Below are positions 51,027 to 61,456 of a DNA stretch of 64,000 bases, piece after piece (position 1 is the stretch's first letter; every line of letters begins with the position of its first letter). Source of the stretch: Flavobacterium sp. Lineage in GTDB: Bacteria > Bacteroidota > Bacteroidia > Flavobacteriales > Flavobacteriaceae. Location: assembly GCA_014378065.1 (NCBI GenBank), contig JACMOK010000069.1:1-64000 (forward strand), given 5' to 3'. The position numbers were made by a program, and so were the translations under genes. The notes under the pieces are model-generated. The model ran no database searches. It saw only the letters and a program-made list of their open reading frames with translations, and had not been told where the DNA came from.

Positions 51027-54000
51027 TTAATTTCCAAAATTATAACGCAGCGTAAATCCTGTTCTAATATTTGTTATCGGGAACGAGGTTGAAATTACAG
51101 CTTTGGAAAAAGAATGGTCATAATAGAAAATCGCTGTCAGATTTTTACTGAATGAGTAATCGGCGGTTAATTTTGCCGACCAAATATTCTGCCCGCCTGA
51201 TAGCTGGTTGTTGTTGTAATCGAGATAGCGCACAATGGTTTGGCTATTTCTATACGAAACATCGGCTTTTAAATTGATATCGCTTTTGATGATTCCAGTT
51301 GGAGTATCGGCCAGTCTTGAGGACATAATGACATCTTTAATTCGGTATCCCATGCCGACAATATATTCCACTCCTTTTACTTCGGTTAACAAATTGTTGT
51401 CGAAACTCATAGACAAGGCACGGTCTTTTTTCATTTCTGCAAGAAACTTAATTGAATTTTTCAACTCAAAATCGATTCGCATCAACGGACTAAATTGTTC
51501 GACCAAATTGATGTTTGAAATGAGCACCTTATTGTAAAAATTTCCTCCAGCATCGATATTCAAAGTACCGTCTGATCTTACACCGCTTGGTGCTTTATCA
51601 TATTCAAAATTAGAACGAAAAGAGTTTACCGTATAGGATGCCTTGTAACTATTTTGTAAAGAAAACCTTTTAAACCGATCCTTGAAAAATTTGTACCGCA
51701 TCAGACCGCTATATTTGATTGTCCAGTTCGGAATAGGAACACTGCGGAATGCGCCTAGTGAAACTCCTGAAGCGTCTGTGCCGGTATAGGCTGCCAAAAA
51801 CGAAGGCAACAACACCGCTTGGTTGTTTTTACCAAACCCTATCGGAAAGCCTTGGTTGGCGACATAAACAGCATAAGTAGGATCTGTGCTTGCCGGAATC
51901 GGATTACTGGCATCTCCATACCTTGGAATGCCCGGACTTGACGCATAATAATTAGCGGCCAAGCGATCTGCAATAATCAATCGATTGCTTTTTAAATCCT
52001 CGAATGCACCAGAAAAATTTTCATCGCTCTGACTGAAAGCGGTTTTTATCAAAACGGTGGAAATGGAATAATTTCCAAAAGTGTAGGGCGATCTTGAATT
52101 GTATTTTCCTTCACTAACGTCATATTGCTCTGAAAAATTTTCGACGTAAGTTCTGTCTGCATTTAAATCGATTTTAAAATCTGGAAACAAATCTACATTA
52201 GCCGTCAGGTTAAGTGTTTTGGTCGTTACCTGGGTAAAATTTTGGTTGAAATCCGGATAGTCGGTCAGCCAACCTCTTTTGGCCGCCTCGATACGTACAT
52301 CTTCTTGAGAACCAAACAAAAATCCGACTGTCGGTTTGGTGGTGCCAAAAAATCCGATACCGGGAATGTAACCAGGCAAAACGGTTCCTCTGTTTTCTGT
52401 ATAATTCAGTTGAATATTTTTGACGCTTGTCAAAATGCCAATCAGTCCGTTTACAAACAGATTGCCTTCTGTGGCCGTTGTCGGCGCATTGGTGTTAATG
52501 ATTTTTTGGCCTGGTTTTGGCGCAGCCGGAACTGCGGGTTTGGTTGGGGCCTTTTTCCCTTTTTTGGTAAGACCGATATATTTGTAAAAAGAATCCATGT
52601 TAAATGCGGTGTTCAACTTGTGAGAGGCTGCATTTTGTATCGTATTTCCGAGGTTATACGTTACATCATTTCTCACCACTTCCGCCAACGCTAAAGACGA
52701 CCGCTGCCAACTGTAATCGCCGGTGTACGAGTAGGTGGATTTTACAAAACTCAAGAATGGAATTTTATTGATTGGCAAGTCATAATTCAATACAAACTGC
52801 TGTGAATGTTGGTTCGGATCACCTGTATTCCAGTAATCATCCCAAATTGTAACCGTATTGTCTGGCTCATTATCTGCATTGAGATAATTTCTGACAATAT
52901 TGCTTGAGGTTGCGGTATAGTTTATTTTGAAGGCCTTTGTCAAATTGTAATTGAACCCATATTGATAATTAAATAAAAAGTTTCTTCTGTACAATGCATC
53001 TAGCGGAATACCTTGAACCTCCACCTGTCTGAACTGCTGCTTGTTGTATTGTCGCAGAATGCTGCTGCTAAAAGAAATATTTGATGGTAGGTAGTTGAAA
53101 TTGAAATCACTTAATAATTTCCAATAGTCACTTTTCTTAAAATATTTGCTCTTCTTAAATGGCTCGATTGCCTTGGGTTGAAAAGTAAAAGCATAATCGG
53201 CCGTAGTGTTGACCTGCTGATCTCGATAGCTTTCTATTTCAAAATTATGACGGTTGACTTCATTGTAAGAATACGACAACGTCAAATTTTCAGGATCATA
53301 AATGTGCTGTTTTTGCTTTGCTGATCTTTCTTTTCTAACGCCGATAAAGTTGATGCTTTGGCGTTTGGTATAGTCGATTGCACGGTCTTTGATATTGGCT
53401 TTTTCAGCAGAATCGGCCGTCACATCTAACAATTGCTTGAGCTTGATATCTTGGTTAAACGGATCATATTCGGGTGTAATCGTTTCTTCGCCGATGGCAT
53501 AATTAAAAGGTAAATTAATGCCCCATTTTTTTGGCAATAATTTCCCCAAACTCAAGTTGGTTACAATATTGTATTGCTGCAGATCTTCTCGACTTCTTTC
53601 ATTCGGACCTTGCTCTAACGTGCCGAAGCCAATGGTACTTATTTTACCCGTGGCCGAAAGCGTCGCGAAATCGGCAAGATTACCGTCTATATTAACCACT
53701 GCGGCCATTCCGCCTTTGTTGTCCATATCGGCCAATCGGAGTTCGTTAAACCAAACCTCCCCTTTAATTTCTCTTTGAGACGGTAAGTTTTGCGTATTGT
53801 TCTTTAACCCTACCATCAACGTTCTAACCAATCCAAAATTTGGATTTCCGCGCACTCCAATTCTCAATTTATCAGGTCTCGAGGGATCCAGCTGATTTTC
53901 GGTTTGGTAGTAAATCTCTCCGGGGAGTGTTGGCGGATTGCTGCGGGATAATATTTTTAATTGGGTCAATAATTCCAAAGGCAAATCAATGTTGTTGGAT

Positions 54001-57000
54001 TCGGGCCACACCAAAGTAGCGGGTACGACCCCTTGAATGCCAGCGGGAGTAACTTCCAATGGAATTTCTATCTGATAGAAATTTTCGGTAAAGTCATTTC
54101 CAAAACGGATAAAGGCAACCATTTCGTCGTTTTGCAGCGCCGGTGAATCATTGGGAAGCGCTTCGGCGTGCAGAAACATTTTTAACTTTTTAAATTGTCG
54201 CATGTCTACACTGACATTTTTAAAAACCGCTCTCGAGTCGCCCACTTCCAATCCGGTTCCAGAAACCCTTAGTGCAAGTGCTTGTTCATTTTGATTGATT
54301 ACTGTATTGTTATTGTACAACTGTTCTCTTACAACGCCTGGAGGCGAAACATAATTTATAGGTTGGCGGTTGGCGTTTTCCTCAATATTTACCGCTTCTA
54401 CATCGAAATTAGTAGTGTCCAAATTGTTGGTGTCGGTGTTTTCCAGTGGATCGAGTGTGTTTAAATACCGTCTCCATTCGCCTCTGACTAGATCTAATGT
54501 ACCAAATCGAACAGTAACATTATCCGCAAAATCAGTCATGTACATTCTCATGAAACGAATGGATCGAAAATCTGAAATCGGACCCACTTTACTCTCAAAT
54601 TGCGAAACTGGTATTTTAAATTGAAGCCATCTCACCGGAGTGGTCGTTCCCAAACTTGACCCCTGTGCGGTCGGACCTACCGTTTGCAAAAAATCGGTCA
54701 TGTATGGTGTGGTACCCACAGCCATGTTGGGCTCCAGATCTATATGGTATTCAAAATAAGCGTTGTAGCCGTCCATGGTATTGTCTCGGTTGATGTCTTC
54801 CACATCAGGCACCGTTGAATTGCCGCGGTTGGTGTCAGAAACATTTACGGGTGAGTTTCCTTGTAATCCGTTATAATTTTTATATCGATTTAATATACTT
54901 CCTGAAGCGGCCAAATAGTATTCGTAATTATCTGCCGCGGGATCTGGCAAACTTGCAAAGTTAGTGTAAATCGCACCTTCTTGACCGTCAGACAAACCAT
55001 CTAAACCAACATCTTGTACAGACCGATTGCCCTCATTGGTATCAAAAGCATAGATCAGAGATTGGGATACAGGAACTTTTCCCCAAGGAGTATCATATGT
55101 TATTTGATTCGAGCCGGCTTCAGGCAAGCCATTTTCAAACTGTTTTCTTCCATCTTTCAAAATATCTTCTGAAATAGAACCCAAATTAAAATATATTTTG
55201 CCTTTATTGTTCGGATCAAGCGCATCAGCTCCGTAATAAGGATCAATAATCCAAAATTGTATATACTCTACATTGCCTTGTTCAAAATTAGTAGAATTTA
55301 AAGATCTTGTAATTCCTCCAAAATTGTCTTTCGGATTGGGCAACGTGTTGGTTCCGGCAGCCGCAGGATTGTTGTTGTAAGGTCCTCTTTCACTTGGATA
55401 ATAACTTAAATCCAGTGTGTTAATGACGGTACTTTGACCGACCGCAATTTGCGTATTGGGAAAAAGCTCCTCACTATAAATTCGTCTGGTCTTGTTATAA
55501 GAGATTTCATCGACCGAAATTCCTGATGGTCGCTGCGTGTAGAAAATCGGGTCTATACTATACCAGTTTAATTTGGCTCTTTTATACCCGTACATTACAT
55601 CATTGAAGCCTTCTCCAAAATCTTTAACAGAAGTCGCCGGAGTAGAGGATAATGTCCAAGACAAAGCAGAACGCAAATCGATATTGGTTTGAGTACCTTC
55701 AAAATCATCTACATAAATGGTTGATTCCCCGTCAAATTTGTCGGCCTTAGGACTGTCGGGTTTTAAGAATGCTACTTCACCACGAAATGAAAAATTGGAA
55801 GGTACATCGGTATCGATATTGGGCAATTTATTGACCCATCTTGTAAGGAATGGGAATTCTGTAGAGAAATTTGTATTCAATCCAAAAATAGAATTGTTAA
55901 CTGATTCTTGTCCATAACTTGATTTTTGTGTCAATGGTCTTTCACTCATTTTTAGAAAAGTCGCTCCGATTAAAAAATGATCTGAAAATTTGTGCTCAAC
56001 ATTAAAACCCATGAATCTACGAGTCTGTTGTCCGAAAGTGGAATTATTTTCTACAGAAACTTCAATCGGTGTATTAGAAGCCTGCAATGCAGGATCCAAT
56101 ATTTGAACCCGACCTGCTTGATAATTCACACTATAATCTACACCTTCAAGCAATACTCTTCCGCCCGCGGTAACTACTACACTCCCCTTTGGTACATTGA
56201 ATGCGCCAATAGGAATACCTTCGCCTCCCGCAGATTTAAACTTGCCTTTAAGTTGGTATTTGTTTTTTTCACTGTCTTGTAATGCGGAAGCCTGTGTTTT
56301 ATCATACATTTCCTTAAACACAAATTTCTTCTGGTTGTCGTTATAAGTGTTAACATTGTTGTAATCTTCTGTTCCCACTTTTAATTTTTTAAAGATCAGC
56401 CCTCCGAATGGTTCAACGGTTGTGAAAATCAATCTTCCATTTTGAGTATCTACTGTAAGCCCCGGAATAAAATCAAAAAAACCATCCCCGCCCACTTGGG
56501 GATCATTGTTGTAATTTAACTTGTCTACATTGAACACTTTGAGCAAAGGCGTCTCAGAAATCCGGTCTTCGGGATTTGGTGTTGGTGGAAATGGTTGGGT
56601 TGGAACCGGGCTGATATAATTTAATGGTGAAGGATCGGTATACAATATGTTAAAGCGGAAATCCTCCTGCGCCAGTTGATAGGCTCCTGGAATCTGATAA
56701 ATATTCTTCATCATCAAATCCCAAATTGGGGTATCTACATTGGTTAAATTGCTTTTCAACATTTTTACTACCAAGGTTTGAGAGGTAATTGTTTCCGGCT
56801 GTCCGGTAGCGGGATCTGTTGGTCCGGCTTGCGTAGCATCTACTCCGTCATTGCCAAATTCGCCGACTTGATACACTTTATCTCCAACAGTATATTGGTA
56901 AGCCACAGCCAGAACCTCGTCGTTGGCCAATCGCTGTTGCAAAGAAAGATAACCCAATTGTGCATTAAACGTATATTCATTTGGGCTTAATTTTCTGGCG

Positions 57001-58325
57001 TTTTCCAATTTAGAATAATCTTGCCCTTCCGCAGGCGTAGGCGTTATATTAAATCCTGAATTTGAAGTGGCAATTTCCCTAATATTCGAGTTGAGATTTC
57101 CGCCGCCGGTAGCAATCAATCCAGGGTCGTATTTGTTGTTTTTATTATCAACCGGTGAATCGGGACCGGCAATAAAAAAATTACCGAGATTTACTGGGTT
57201 TAAAACCACCACATTATTGTCTGCCAAACCGCTAATTCTTGCTTCCCCTAAATCTTGTAAAGCGATGATGTTTCTCAGGTTGTTGTTGGTTGTGCTAATC
57301 CGATTTTGGCGGTTGGTGATCCAGACTTCCATACGGGTAATCTGCACCCTACTGTCAATAAACGGATAATTTTTGAGTGAACTGTCATATTTATTCCTAA
57401 AATACTGGGATAAGAAAAAGTGCCGGTCAGCATCATAATCGAGTGCAAACAATTCAAAATCCTGAATTGTTCCGCCACCCTGAGCCGTAACAGTTTTGGT
57501 CTGGGATTTCTGCTCGGAGAAGATTCCTGTCACCGTTGTTTTTCCAAATTGTAGCTGTGCTTTTACACCAAACAAACTTTGAGCACCGCGAATTAAAGAA
57601 CTGTTCAACGGAAGACTTACATTTCCAACTTCTATTTTCTGGATGATGTCGTCTTCGGTAGGCGTATATTCTAACTTAATCAAGTTTTGAAACGCAAAAG
57701 TAGATTCTGTGTCATAATTGGCTGTGACTTGCAATCTCGTCCCTACTTTGCCCATCAAACTCATACTAATTCTTTGGTCAAAATCGAAAGTAGTACTTTT
57801 ACGATTTCTTGGAGAAAAAGCGGGATTGTCTTGTTTGGTGTGGCGGAGACCCAAATCAATTTCAACAGAGCCTGTAGGTTTTACATCTATGCTGTTGCTT
57901 CCGAATATCGATTCAAAAAAACCCGAATTGACGTAATAACGGGGTAACAAGTCTTTTTTTCCTTCCTCAGAACCTTCTTTTTTTCCATCAATGGCATCCG
58001 ACTTTTTTTGAAAATACTTTCGCATCGATTCACGTAGCACCAATTCGTCGTATTCTTTAGGCGTTAAAATAATAGGATAATTGATATTAAAATCATCCAC
58101 CTTGTTGGTATAAATATAACGGTTTGTTACTGGATCGTAAGAGTAAGCTTCGATGATACTCGGCGGATTGGTCAACTGTAAGCTACCTACGGTGTAGCCA
58201 GGCTTTATGGAATCCTGCACTTCTTCTGTTACTTGCGACTGAACGCTTAAGCTAACACAGAAAATCAGTGTAAGAACAGCAATTTTCAAAATAGAATCGA
58301 TTTTTTTTTGGTACAATGTTTTCAA
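51027..58325 (-). CDS. sprA: T9SS outer-membrane translocon protein SprA (gliding motility)
   Basis: 2432 residues, the usual SprA size. Signal peptide (SILKIAVLTLIFCVSLSVQSQ) then two SprA_N-type regions and a giant 36-strand outer-membrane barrel that is the T9SS exit channel, also needed for gliding. Visible features: the plug-like early region (YIYTNKVDDFNINYPIILTPKEYDE), FEGTQTNIDLRSALSW and many barrel strands; the C-terminus ends ITNIRTGFTLRYNFGN. The gene follows ruvA with a 3-base gap. It would export the adhesin (21731) and amylase (61457) in this window. No frameshift is seen. Confidence 0.96.
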   Translation of the reverse strand: MKTLYQKKIDSILKIAVLTLIFCVSLSVQSQVTEEVQDSIKPGYTVGSLQLTNPPSIIEAYSYDPVTNRYIYTNKVDDFNINYPIILTPKEYDELVLRESMRKYFQKKSDAIDGKKEGSEEGKKDLLPRYYVNSGFFESIFGSNSIDVKPTGSVEIDLGLRHTKQDNPAFSPRNRKSTTFDFDQRISMSLMGKVGTRLQVTANYDTESTFAFQNLIKLEYTPTEDDIIQKIEVGNVSLPLNSSLIRGAQSLFGVKAQLQFGKTTVTGIFSEQKSQTKTVTAQGGGTIQDFELFALDYDADRHFFLSQYFRNKYDSSLKNYPFIDSRVQITRMEVWITNRQNRISTTNNNLRNIIALQDLGEARISGLADNNVVVLNPVNLGNFFIAGPDSPVDNKNNKYDPGLIATGGGNLNSNIREIATSNSGFNITPTPAEGQDYSKLENARKLSPNEYTFNAQLGYLSLQQRLANDEVLAVAYQYTVGDKVYQVGEFGNDGVDATQAGPTDPATGQPETITSQTLVVKMLKSNLTNVDTPIWDLMMKNIYQIPGAYQLAQEDFRFNILYTDPSPLNYISPVPTQPFPPTPNPEDRISETPLLKVFNVDKLNYNNDPQVGGDGFFDFIPGLTVDTQNGRLIFTTVEPFGGLIFKKLKVGTEDYNNVNTYNDNQKKFVFKEMYDKTQASALQDSEKNKYQLKGKFKSAGGEGIPIGAFNVPKGSVVVTAGGRVLLEGVDYSVNYQAGRVQILDPALQASNTPIEVSVENNSTFGQQTRRFMGFNVEHKFSDHFLIGATFLKMSERPLTQKSSYGQESVNNSIFGLNTNFSTEFPFLTRWVNKLPNIDTDVPSNFSFRGEVAFLKPDSPKADKFDGESTIYVDDFEGTQTNIDLRSALSWTLSSTPATSVKDFGEGFNDVMYGYKRAKLNWYSIDPIFYTQRPSGISVDEISYNKTRRIYSEELFPNTQIAVGQSTVINTLDLSYYPSERGPYNNNPAAAGTNTLPNPKDNFGGITRSLNSTNFEQGNVEYIQFWIIDPYYGADALDPNNKGKIYFNLGSISEDILKDGRKQFENGLPEAGSNQITYDTPWGKVPVSQSLIYAFDTNEGNRSVQDVGLDGLSDGQEGAIYTNFASLPDPAADNYEYYLAASGSILNRYKNYNGLQGNSPVNVSDTNRGNSTVPDVEDINRDNTMDGYNAYFEYHIDLEPNMAVGTTPYMTDFLQTVGPTAQGSSLGTTTPVRWLQFKIPVSQFESKVGPISDFRSIRFMRMYMTDFADNVTVRFGTLDLVRGEWRRYLNTLDPLENTDTNNLDTTNFDVEAVNIEENANRQPINYVSPPGVVREQLYNNNTVINQNEQALALRVSGTGLEVGDSRAVFKNVSVDMRQFKKLKMFLHAEALPNDSPALQNDEMVAFIRFGNDFTENFYQIEIPLEVTPAGIQGVVPATLVWPESNNIDLPLELLTQLKILSRSNPPTLPGEIYYQTENQLDPSRPDKLRIGVRGNPNFGLVRTLMVGLKNNTQNLPSQREIKGEVWFNELRLADMDNKGGMAAVVNIDGNLADFATLSATGKISTIGFGTLEQGPNERSREDLQQYNIVTNLSLGKLLPKKWGINLPFNYAIGEETITPEYDPFNQDIKLKQLLDVTADSAEKANIKDRAIDYTKRQSINFIGVRKERSAKQKQHIYDPENLTLSYSYNEVNRHNFEIESYRDQQVNTTADYAFTFQPKAIEPFKKSKYFKKSDYWKLLSDFNFNYLPSNISFSSSILRQYNKQQFRQVEVQGIPLDALYRRNFLFNYQYGFNYNLTKAFKINYTATSSNIVRNYLNADNEPDNTVTIWDDYWNTGDPNQHSQQFVLNYDLPINKIPFLSFVKSTYSYTGDYSWQRSSLALAEVVRNDVTYNLGNTIQNAASHKLNTAFNMDSFYKYIGLTKKGKKAPTKPAVPAAPKPGQKIINTNAPTTATEGNLFVNGLIGILTSVKNIQLNYTENRGTVLPGYIPGIGFFGTTKPTVGFLFGSQEDVRIEAAKRGWLTDYPDFNQNFTQVTTKTLNLTANVDLFPDFKIDLNADRTYVENFSEQYDVSEGKYNSRSPYTFGNYSISTVLIKTAFSQSDENFSGAFEDLKSNRLIIADRLAANYYASSPGIPRYGDASNPIPASTDPTYAVYVANQGFPIGFGKNNQAVLLPSFLAAYTGTDASGVSLGAFRSVPIPNWTIKYSGLMRYKFFKDRFKRFSLQNSYKASYTVNSFRSNFEYDKAPSGVRSDGTLNIDAGGNFYNKVLISNINLVEQFSPLMRIDFELKNSIKFLAEMKKDRALSMSFDNNLLTEVKGVEYIVGMGYRIKDVIMSSRLADTPTGIIKSDINLKADVSYRNSQTIVRYLDYNNNQLSGGQNIWSAKLTADYSFSKNLTAIFYYDHSFSKAVISTSFPITNIRTGFTLRYNFGN

Positions 58326-58328
58326 GTA

Positions 58329-58910
58329 CTATAAATTTTTTAAAGCTTGTTTGATGATGGATTCCACCGTAGCATTGGGCGTCTCTTTGACAATTTTGTC
58401 TACCGATTTTTCAGCCAATTTTTTGTTAAAACCAAGAACTTCCAAAGCAGATAACGCTTCATCCTTATTTGTATTGTTTTGGCTTAATGAAACTTCGTCT
58501 ATATCGTAGAGTTTTAACACTTTGTCCTTTAAGTCAAGTATAGCACGCTGTGCTGTTTTCGTGCCGATTCCCTTAATCGACTGTATGGTGCCCAAATCTC
58601 CGACTGCCAAGGCTTGAATAATTTGTTTTGGATCTAATGAAGACAACATTGTTCTGGCTATACTCGCTCCTATTCCCGAAACGGATAACAACATTTTAAA
58701 TATTTCTCTTTCTGATTTTTCAACAAAACCGAATAACGTATGGGCATCTTCCTTGATCTGAAGATAGGTGTAAATTTTTATAACCTCGTTATCGGGAAGC
58801 AGGGAATAGGTGTGCAGCGAAATATTAACGTGGTATCCGACGCCTCCACAATCAATCACAATATCGGTCGGTGTCTTTTCTAGTAATTTCCCTTGTAAAT
58901 GTGCTATCAT
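58329..58910 (-). CDS. ruvA: Holliday junction branch migration protein RuvA
   Basis: 193 residues from ATG 58910 (MIAHLQGKLLEKTPTDIVID). RuvA binds four-way DNA junctions and, with RuvB, drives branch migration. Domains: OB-fold (1-65, VIDCGGVGYHVNIS), two HhH motifs (about 70-135, LLSVSGIGASIARTML and IKGIGTKTAQRAILDLKDK) and the C-terminal RuvB-binding domain (DEALSALEVLGFNKKLAEKSV). Start chosen over the ATG at 58940 because the family begins this way. It is tightly linked to sprA. Confidence 0.96.
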   Translation of the reverse strand: MIAHLQGKLLEKTPTDIVIDCGGVGYHVNISLHTYSLLPDNEVIKIYTYLQIKEDAHTLFGFVEKSEREIFKMLLSVSGIGASIARTMLSSLDPKQIIQALAVGDLGTIQSIKGIGTKTAQRAILDLKDKVLKLYDIDEVSLSQNNTNKDEALSALEVLGFNKKLAEKSVDKIVKETPNATVESIIKQALKNL

Positions 58911-58975
58911 GAGTATGGTAAAGTAATTCAAATATAACAAAAAACTTTAATTGCGGTAATGCTTCAGTGGATCTG

Positions 58976-61273
58976 TTAAAATTTAATGTCTAAGTTTTTT
59001 AATCGTTTGTGTTTTTCTTGGGCATCTACCACAGCAACAGCTGCCATATTAACCATTTCTTCCACACTCGCACCCAACTGAAAAATGTGTACTGGTTTTT
59101 CCATCCCTAGCATGATCGGCCCCACAGAATCTACCTTATATAATTCTTTGAGCAATTTATAGGTAATATTTGCCGACTCCAAATTAGGGAAAATCAATGT
59201 ATTTACCTTTTTTCCTGCGAGTTTGGAAAATGGAAATTTTGTCTTAAGCATATCGTGATTTAAAGCAAAATCAGCCTGAATTTCACCATCGACAATGAGG
59301 TCGGGGTAATATTTGTGCAGATAAGCAACTGATTCTCTGACTTTCGAAGCGCTTTCATTGGCCGATGATCCGAAATTGGAAAATGAGACCATTGCAATCA
59401 CGGGTTCCATGCCAAACATTTTTACAGTTTTGGCCGTCATCAATGCAATCTTTGCCAGATCATCGGCAGTAGGACTTGGATTAATCGCGGTATCAGATAA
59501 AAACATGGGTCCTCGATTGGTCATCATCATATTGGTCGTGGCAATTATGGATATTCCGGGTGCCTTGCCAATCAGTTGCATCATTGGCTTTACAACTGAA
59601 GGATAGCTTCTGGAGTAGCCGGTCACCAAAGCATCAGCTTCCCGTTCGTTGATCATCATCGCAGCAAAATAATTGCGTTCTCGCATCCATTTCTGGGCAT
59701 CGAGTAAAGAAATACCTCTTCTCTGGCGTGTTTTCCAATACATTTCGGCATAACGCAACCTCCTGCTATCTTCATCCTTGGTTTTGGGATCGTAAATAGG
59801 CACCTCAGCATCAAAGCCGAGCTCGTCTTTAAGTTCTAAAATAACTTCTCTGTTTCCGAGTAAAATAGGAAAGCCGATACCTTCTTCTAAAACAATTTGT
59901 GCCGCTTTTAAAACGTCAAGATGATCCGCTTCAGCAAACACGACGCGTTTCGGATCGGTTTTGGCCCGATTGGTTAGCAATCGAACCATTTTATTATCAG
60001 ACCCCAATCGTTCTAGCAGCTCTTCTTCGTATTTCTCCCAATCGTGAATGGGCTGCAGGGCCACGCCTGATTCCATTGCTGCCCTCGCAACCGCAGGCGC
60101 AACCATGGTGATCAACCTGGGGTCGAAGGGTTTCGGAATAATATACTCTCTTCCAAAAACAAGTTTCATTTCGCCATAAGCAATGTTTACTTGCTCTGGA
60201 ACAGACTCCTTCGCTAGGGCAGCCAAGGCACGAACCGCCGCCATCTTCATGGCTTCATTTATTTTTGTAGCCCGTACATCCAACGCACCCCGAAAGATAT
60301 AAGGAAATCCGAGTACATTGTTGACTTGATTTGGATGATCCGAACGGCCAGTAGCCATGATAATATCTTTTCGGGTTTCGATCGCTACATTGTAATCGAT
60401 TTCGGGTATTGGGTTAGCCATTGCAAAAACAATCGGGTTCGCCGCCATGCCCAGCAACATATCGGCAGAAAGAATATTTCCCGCGGAAAGTCCGAGAAAT
60501 ACATCCGCATTGACTAAAGCTTCTTTTAGTTGAATCCCTTTGGTTCCCTTGCAATATTTTCGTTGTAGCGGAGACAGATCTTTTCGGTCTGCTGACAGAA
60601 CGCCCTCCTTATCAAACATAATAATATTATCCAAATGAACGCCCAATAAAACATACAGATTGGCACACGCCAATGCCGCTGAACCTGCCCCGGAAATTAC
60701 AATTTTAATGGCCTGAATTTCTTTATCTGCTAATTCGAGGGCATTGAGCAAAGCCGCTGAAGAAATAATCGCCGTACCATGCTGGTCGTCGTGCATTACG
60801 GGAATGTTGAGTTCTTCTACCAATCGCCGTTCAATTTCAAAAGATTCTGGTGCTTTAATATCTTCAAGGTTGATGCCTCCGAACGTAGGAGCGATATTTT
60901 TTACAGTTTCGATAAAAGCATCGATGTCTTTCGTTCCGATTTCGATATCAAAAACATCAATGTCAGCAAATATTTTGAACAACAACGCCTTTCCTTCCAT
61001 CACTGGCTTAGACGCTTCCGGGCCGATATCTCCTAGCCCCAAAACTGCTGTGCCGTTAGTGATTACTGCAACCAAATTTCCTTTGGCCGTATATTTATAA
61101 ACGTTATTGACGTCTTTAACAATTTCGAGACAAGGCTCAGCAACACCAGGTGAATAGGCCAAAGACAAATCTCTCTGGGTAGCGTATTTTTTGGTAGGTA
61201 CGACTTGTATTTTTCCGGGAGTAGGTTTGGCGTGGTATAGTAGGGCTTCTCTTCTTTTGCTGTTTCTGTTCAT
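58976..61273 (-). CDS. maeB: NADP-dependent malic enzyme with phosphotransacetylase-like C-terminal domain
   Basis: 765 residues. The N-terminal malic-enzyme part (about 1-430) has [33 protein letters not shown] and the nucleotide site [19 protein letters not shown]. The C-terminal 330 residues resemble phosphate acetyltransferase (PTA_PTB fold, [37 protein letters not shown]) but in MaeB-type enzymes this half is catalytically inactive and regulatory, sensing acetyl-CoA. Makes pyruvate, CO2 and NADPH from malate. Promoter box TACCTTTG just upstream; ruvA and sprA follow. The name maeB is by architecture. Confidence 0.94.
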   Translation of the reverse strand: MNRNSKRREALLYHAKPTPGKIQVVPTKKYATQRDLSLAYSPGVAEPCLEIVKDVNNVYKYTAKGNLVAVITNGTAVLGLGDIGPEASKPVMEGKALLFKIFADIDVFDIEIGTKDIDAFIETVKNIAPTFGGINLEDIKAPESFEIERRLVEELNIPVMHDDQHGTAIISSAALLNALELADKEIQAIKIVISGAGSAALACANLYVLLGVHLDNIIMFDKEGVLSADRKDLSPLQRKYCKGTKGIQLKEALVNADVFLGLSAGNILSADMLLGMAANPIVFAMANPIPEIDYNVAIETRKDIIMATGRSDHPNQVNNVLGFPYIFRGALDVRATKINEAMKMAAVRALAALAKESVPEQVNIAYGEMKLVFGREYIIPKPFDPRLITMVAPAVARAAMESGVALQPIHDWEKYEEELLERLGSDNKMVRLLTNRAKTDPKRVVFAEADHLDVLKAAQIVLEEGIGFPILLGNREVILELKDELGFDAEVPIYDPKTKDEDSRRLRYAEMYWKTRQRRGISLLDAQKWMRERNYFAAMMINEREADALVTGYSRSYPSVVKPMMQLIGKAPGISIIATTNMMMTNRGPMFLSDTAINPSPTADDLAKIALMTAKTVKMFGMEPVIAMVSFSNFGSSANESASKVRESVAYLHKYYPDLIVDGEIQADFALNHDMLKTKFPFSKLAGKKVNTLIFPNLESANITYKLLKELYKVDSVGPIMLGMEKPVHIFQLGASVEEMVNMAAVAVVDAQEKHKRLKNLDIKF

Positions 61274-61298
61274 TTGAAGTGGAATTTATTCCGACCTA

Positions 61299-61306
61299 CA
61301 AAGGTA
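61299..61306 (-). promoter_or_regulatory. Putative -7 box of the malic enzyme-ruvA-sprA transcript
   Basis: TACCTTTG on the minus strand, 25 bases before the start codon at 61273. No matching TTG. Confidence 0.4.
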
Positions 61307-61397
61307 AAAGTCTAGTTGTAAAAAGGAAATTTTTGGGGAGTTTCTTTTAAAAGAATTCTTCTTAAGAGCGACGGTTATTTCATAATAGCGTAGACAA

Positions 61398-61427
61398 AAA
61401 AAGCCTTTCTACACAGAAAGGCTTTTT
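61398..61427. terminator. Terminator hairpin downstream of the amylase gene
   Basis: AAAAAGCCTTTCT and AGAAAGGCTTTTT form a perfect 13-bp stem with loop ACAC, 29 bases after the amylase stop. It is T-flanked on both strands. Confidence 0.85.
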
Positions 61428-61456
61428 AAGTAATAAAATGCAACTAACTCAAAATT

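Noticed and set aside
51027-58325. Frameshift or fragmentation in sprA
   Set aside because: The frame is continuous over 2432 residues with signal peptide and barrel end present.
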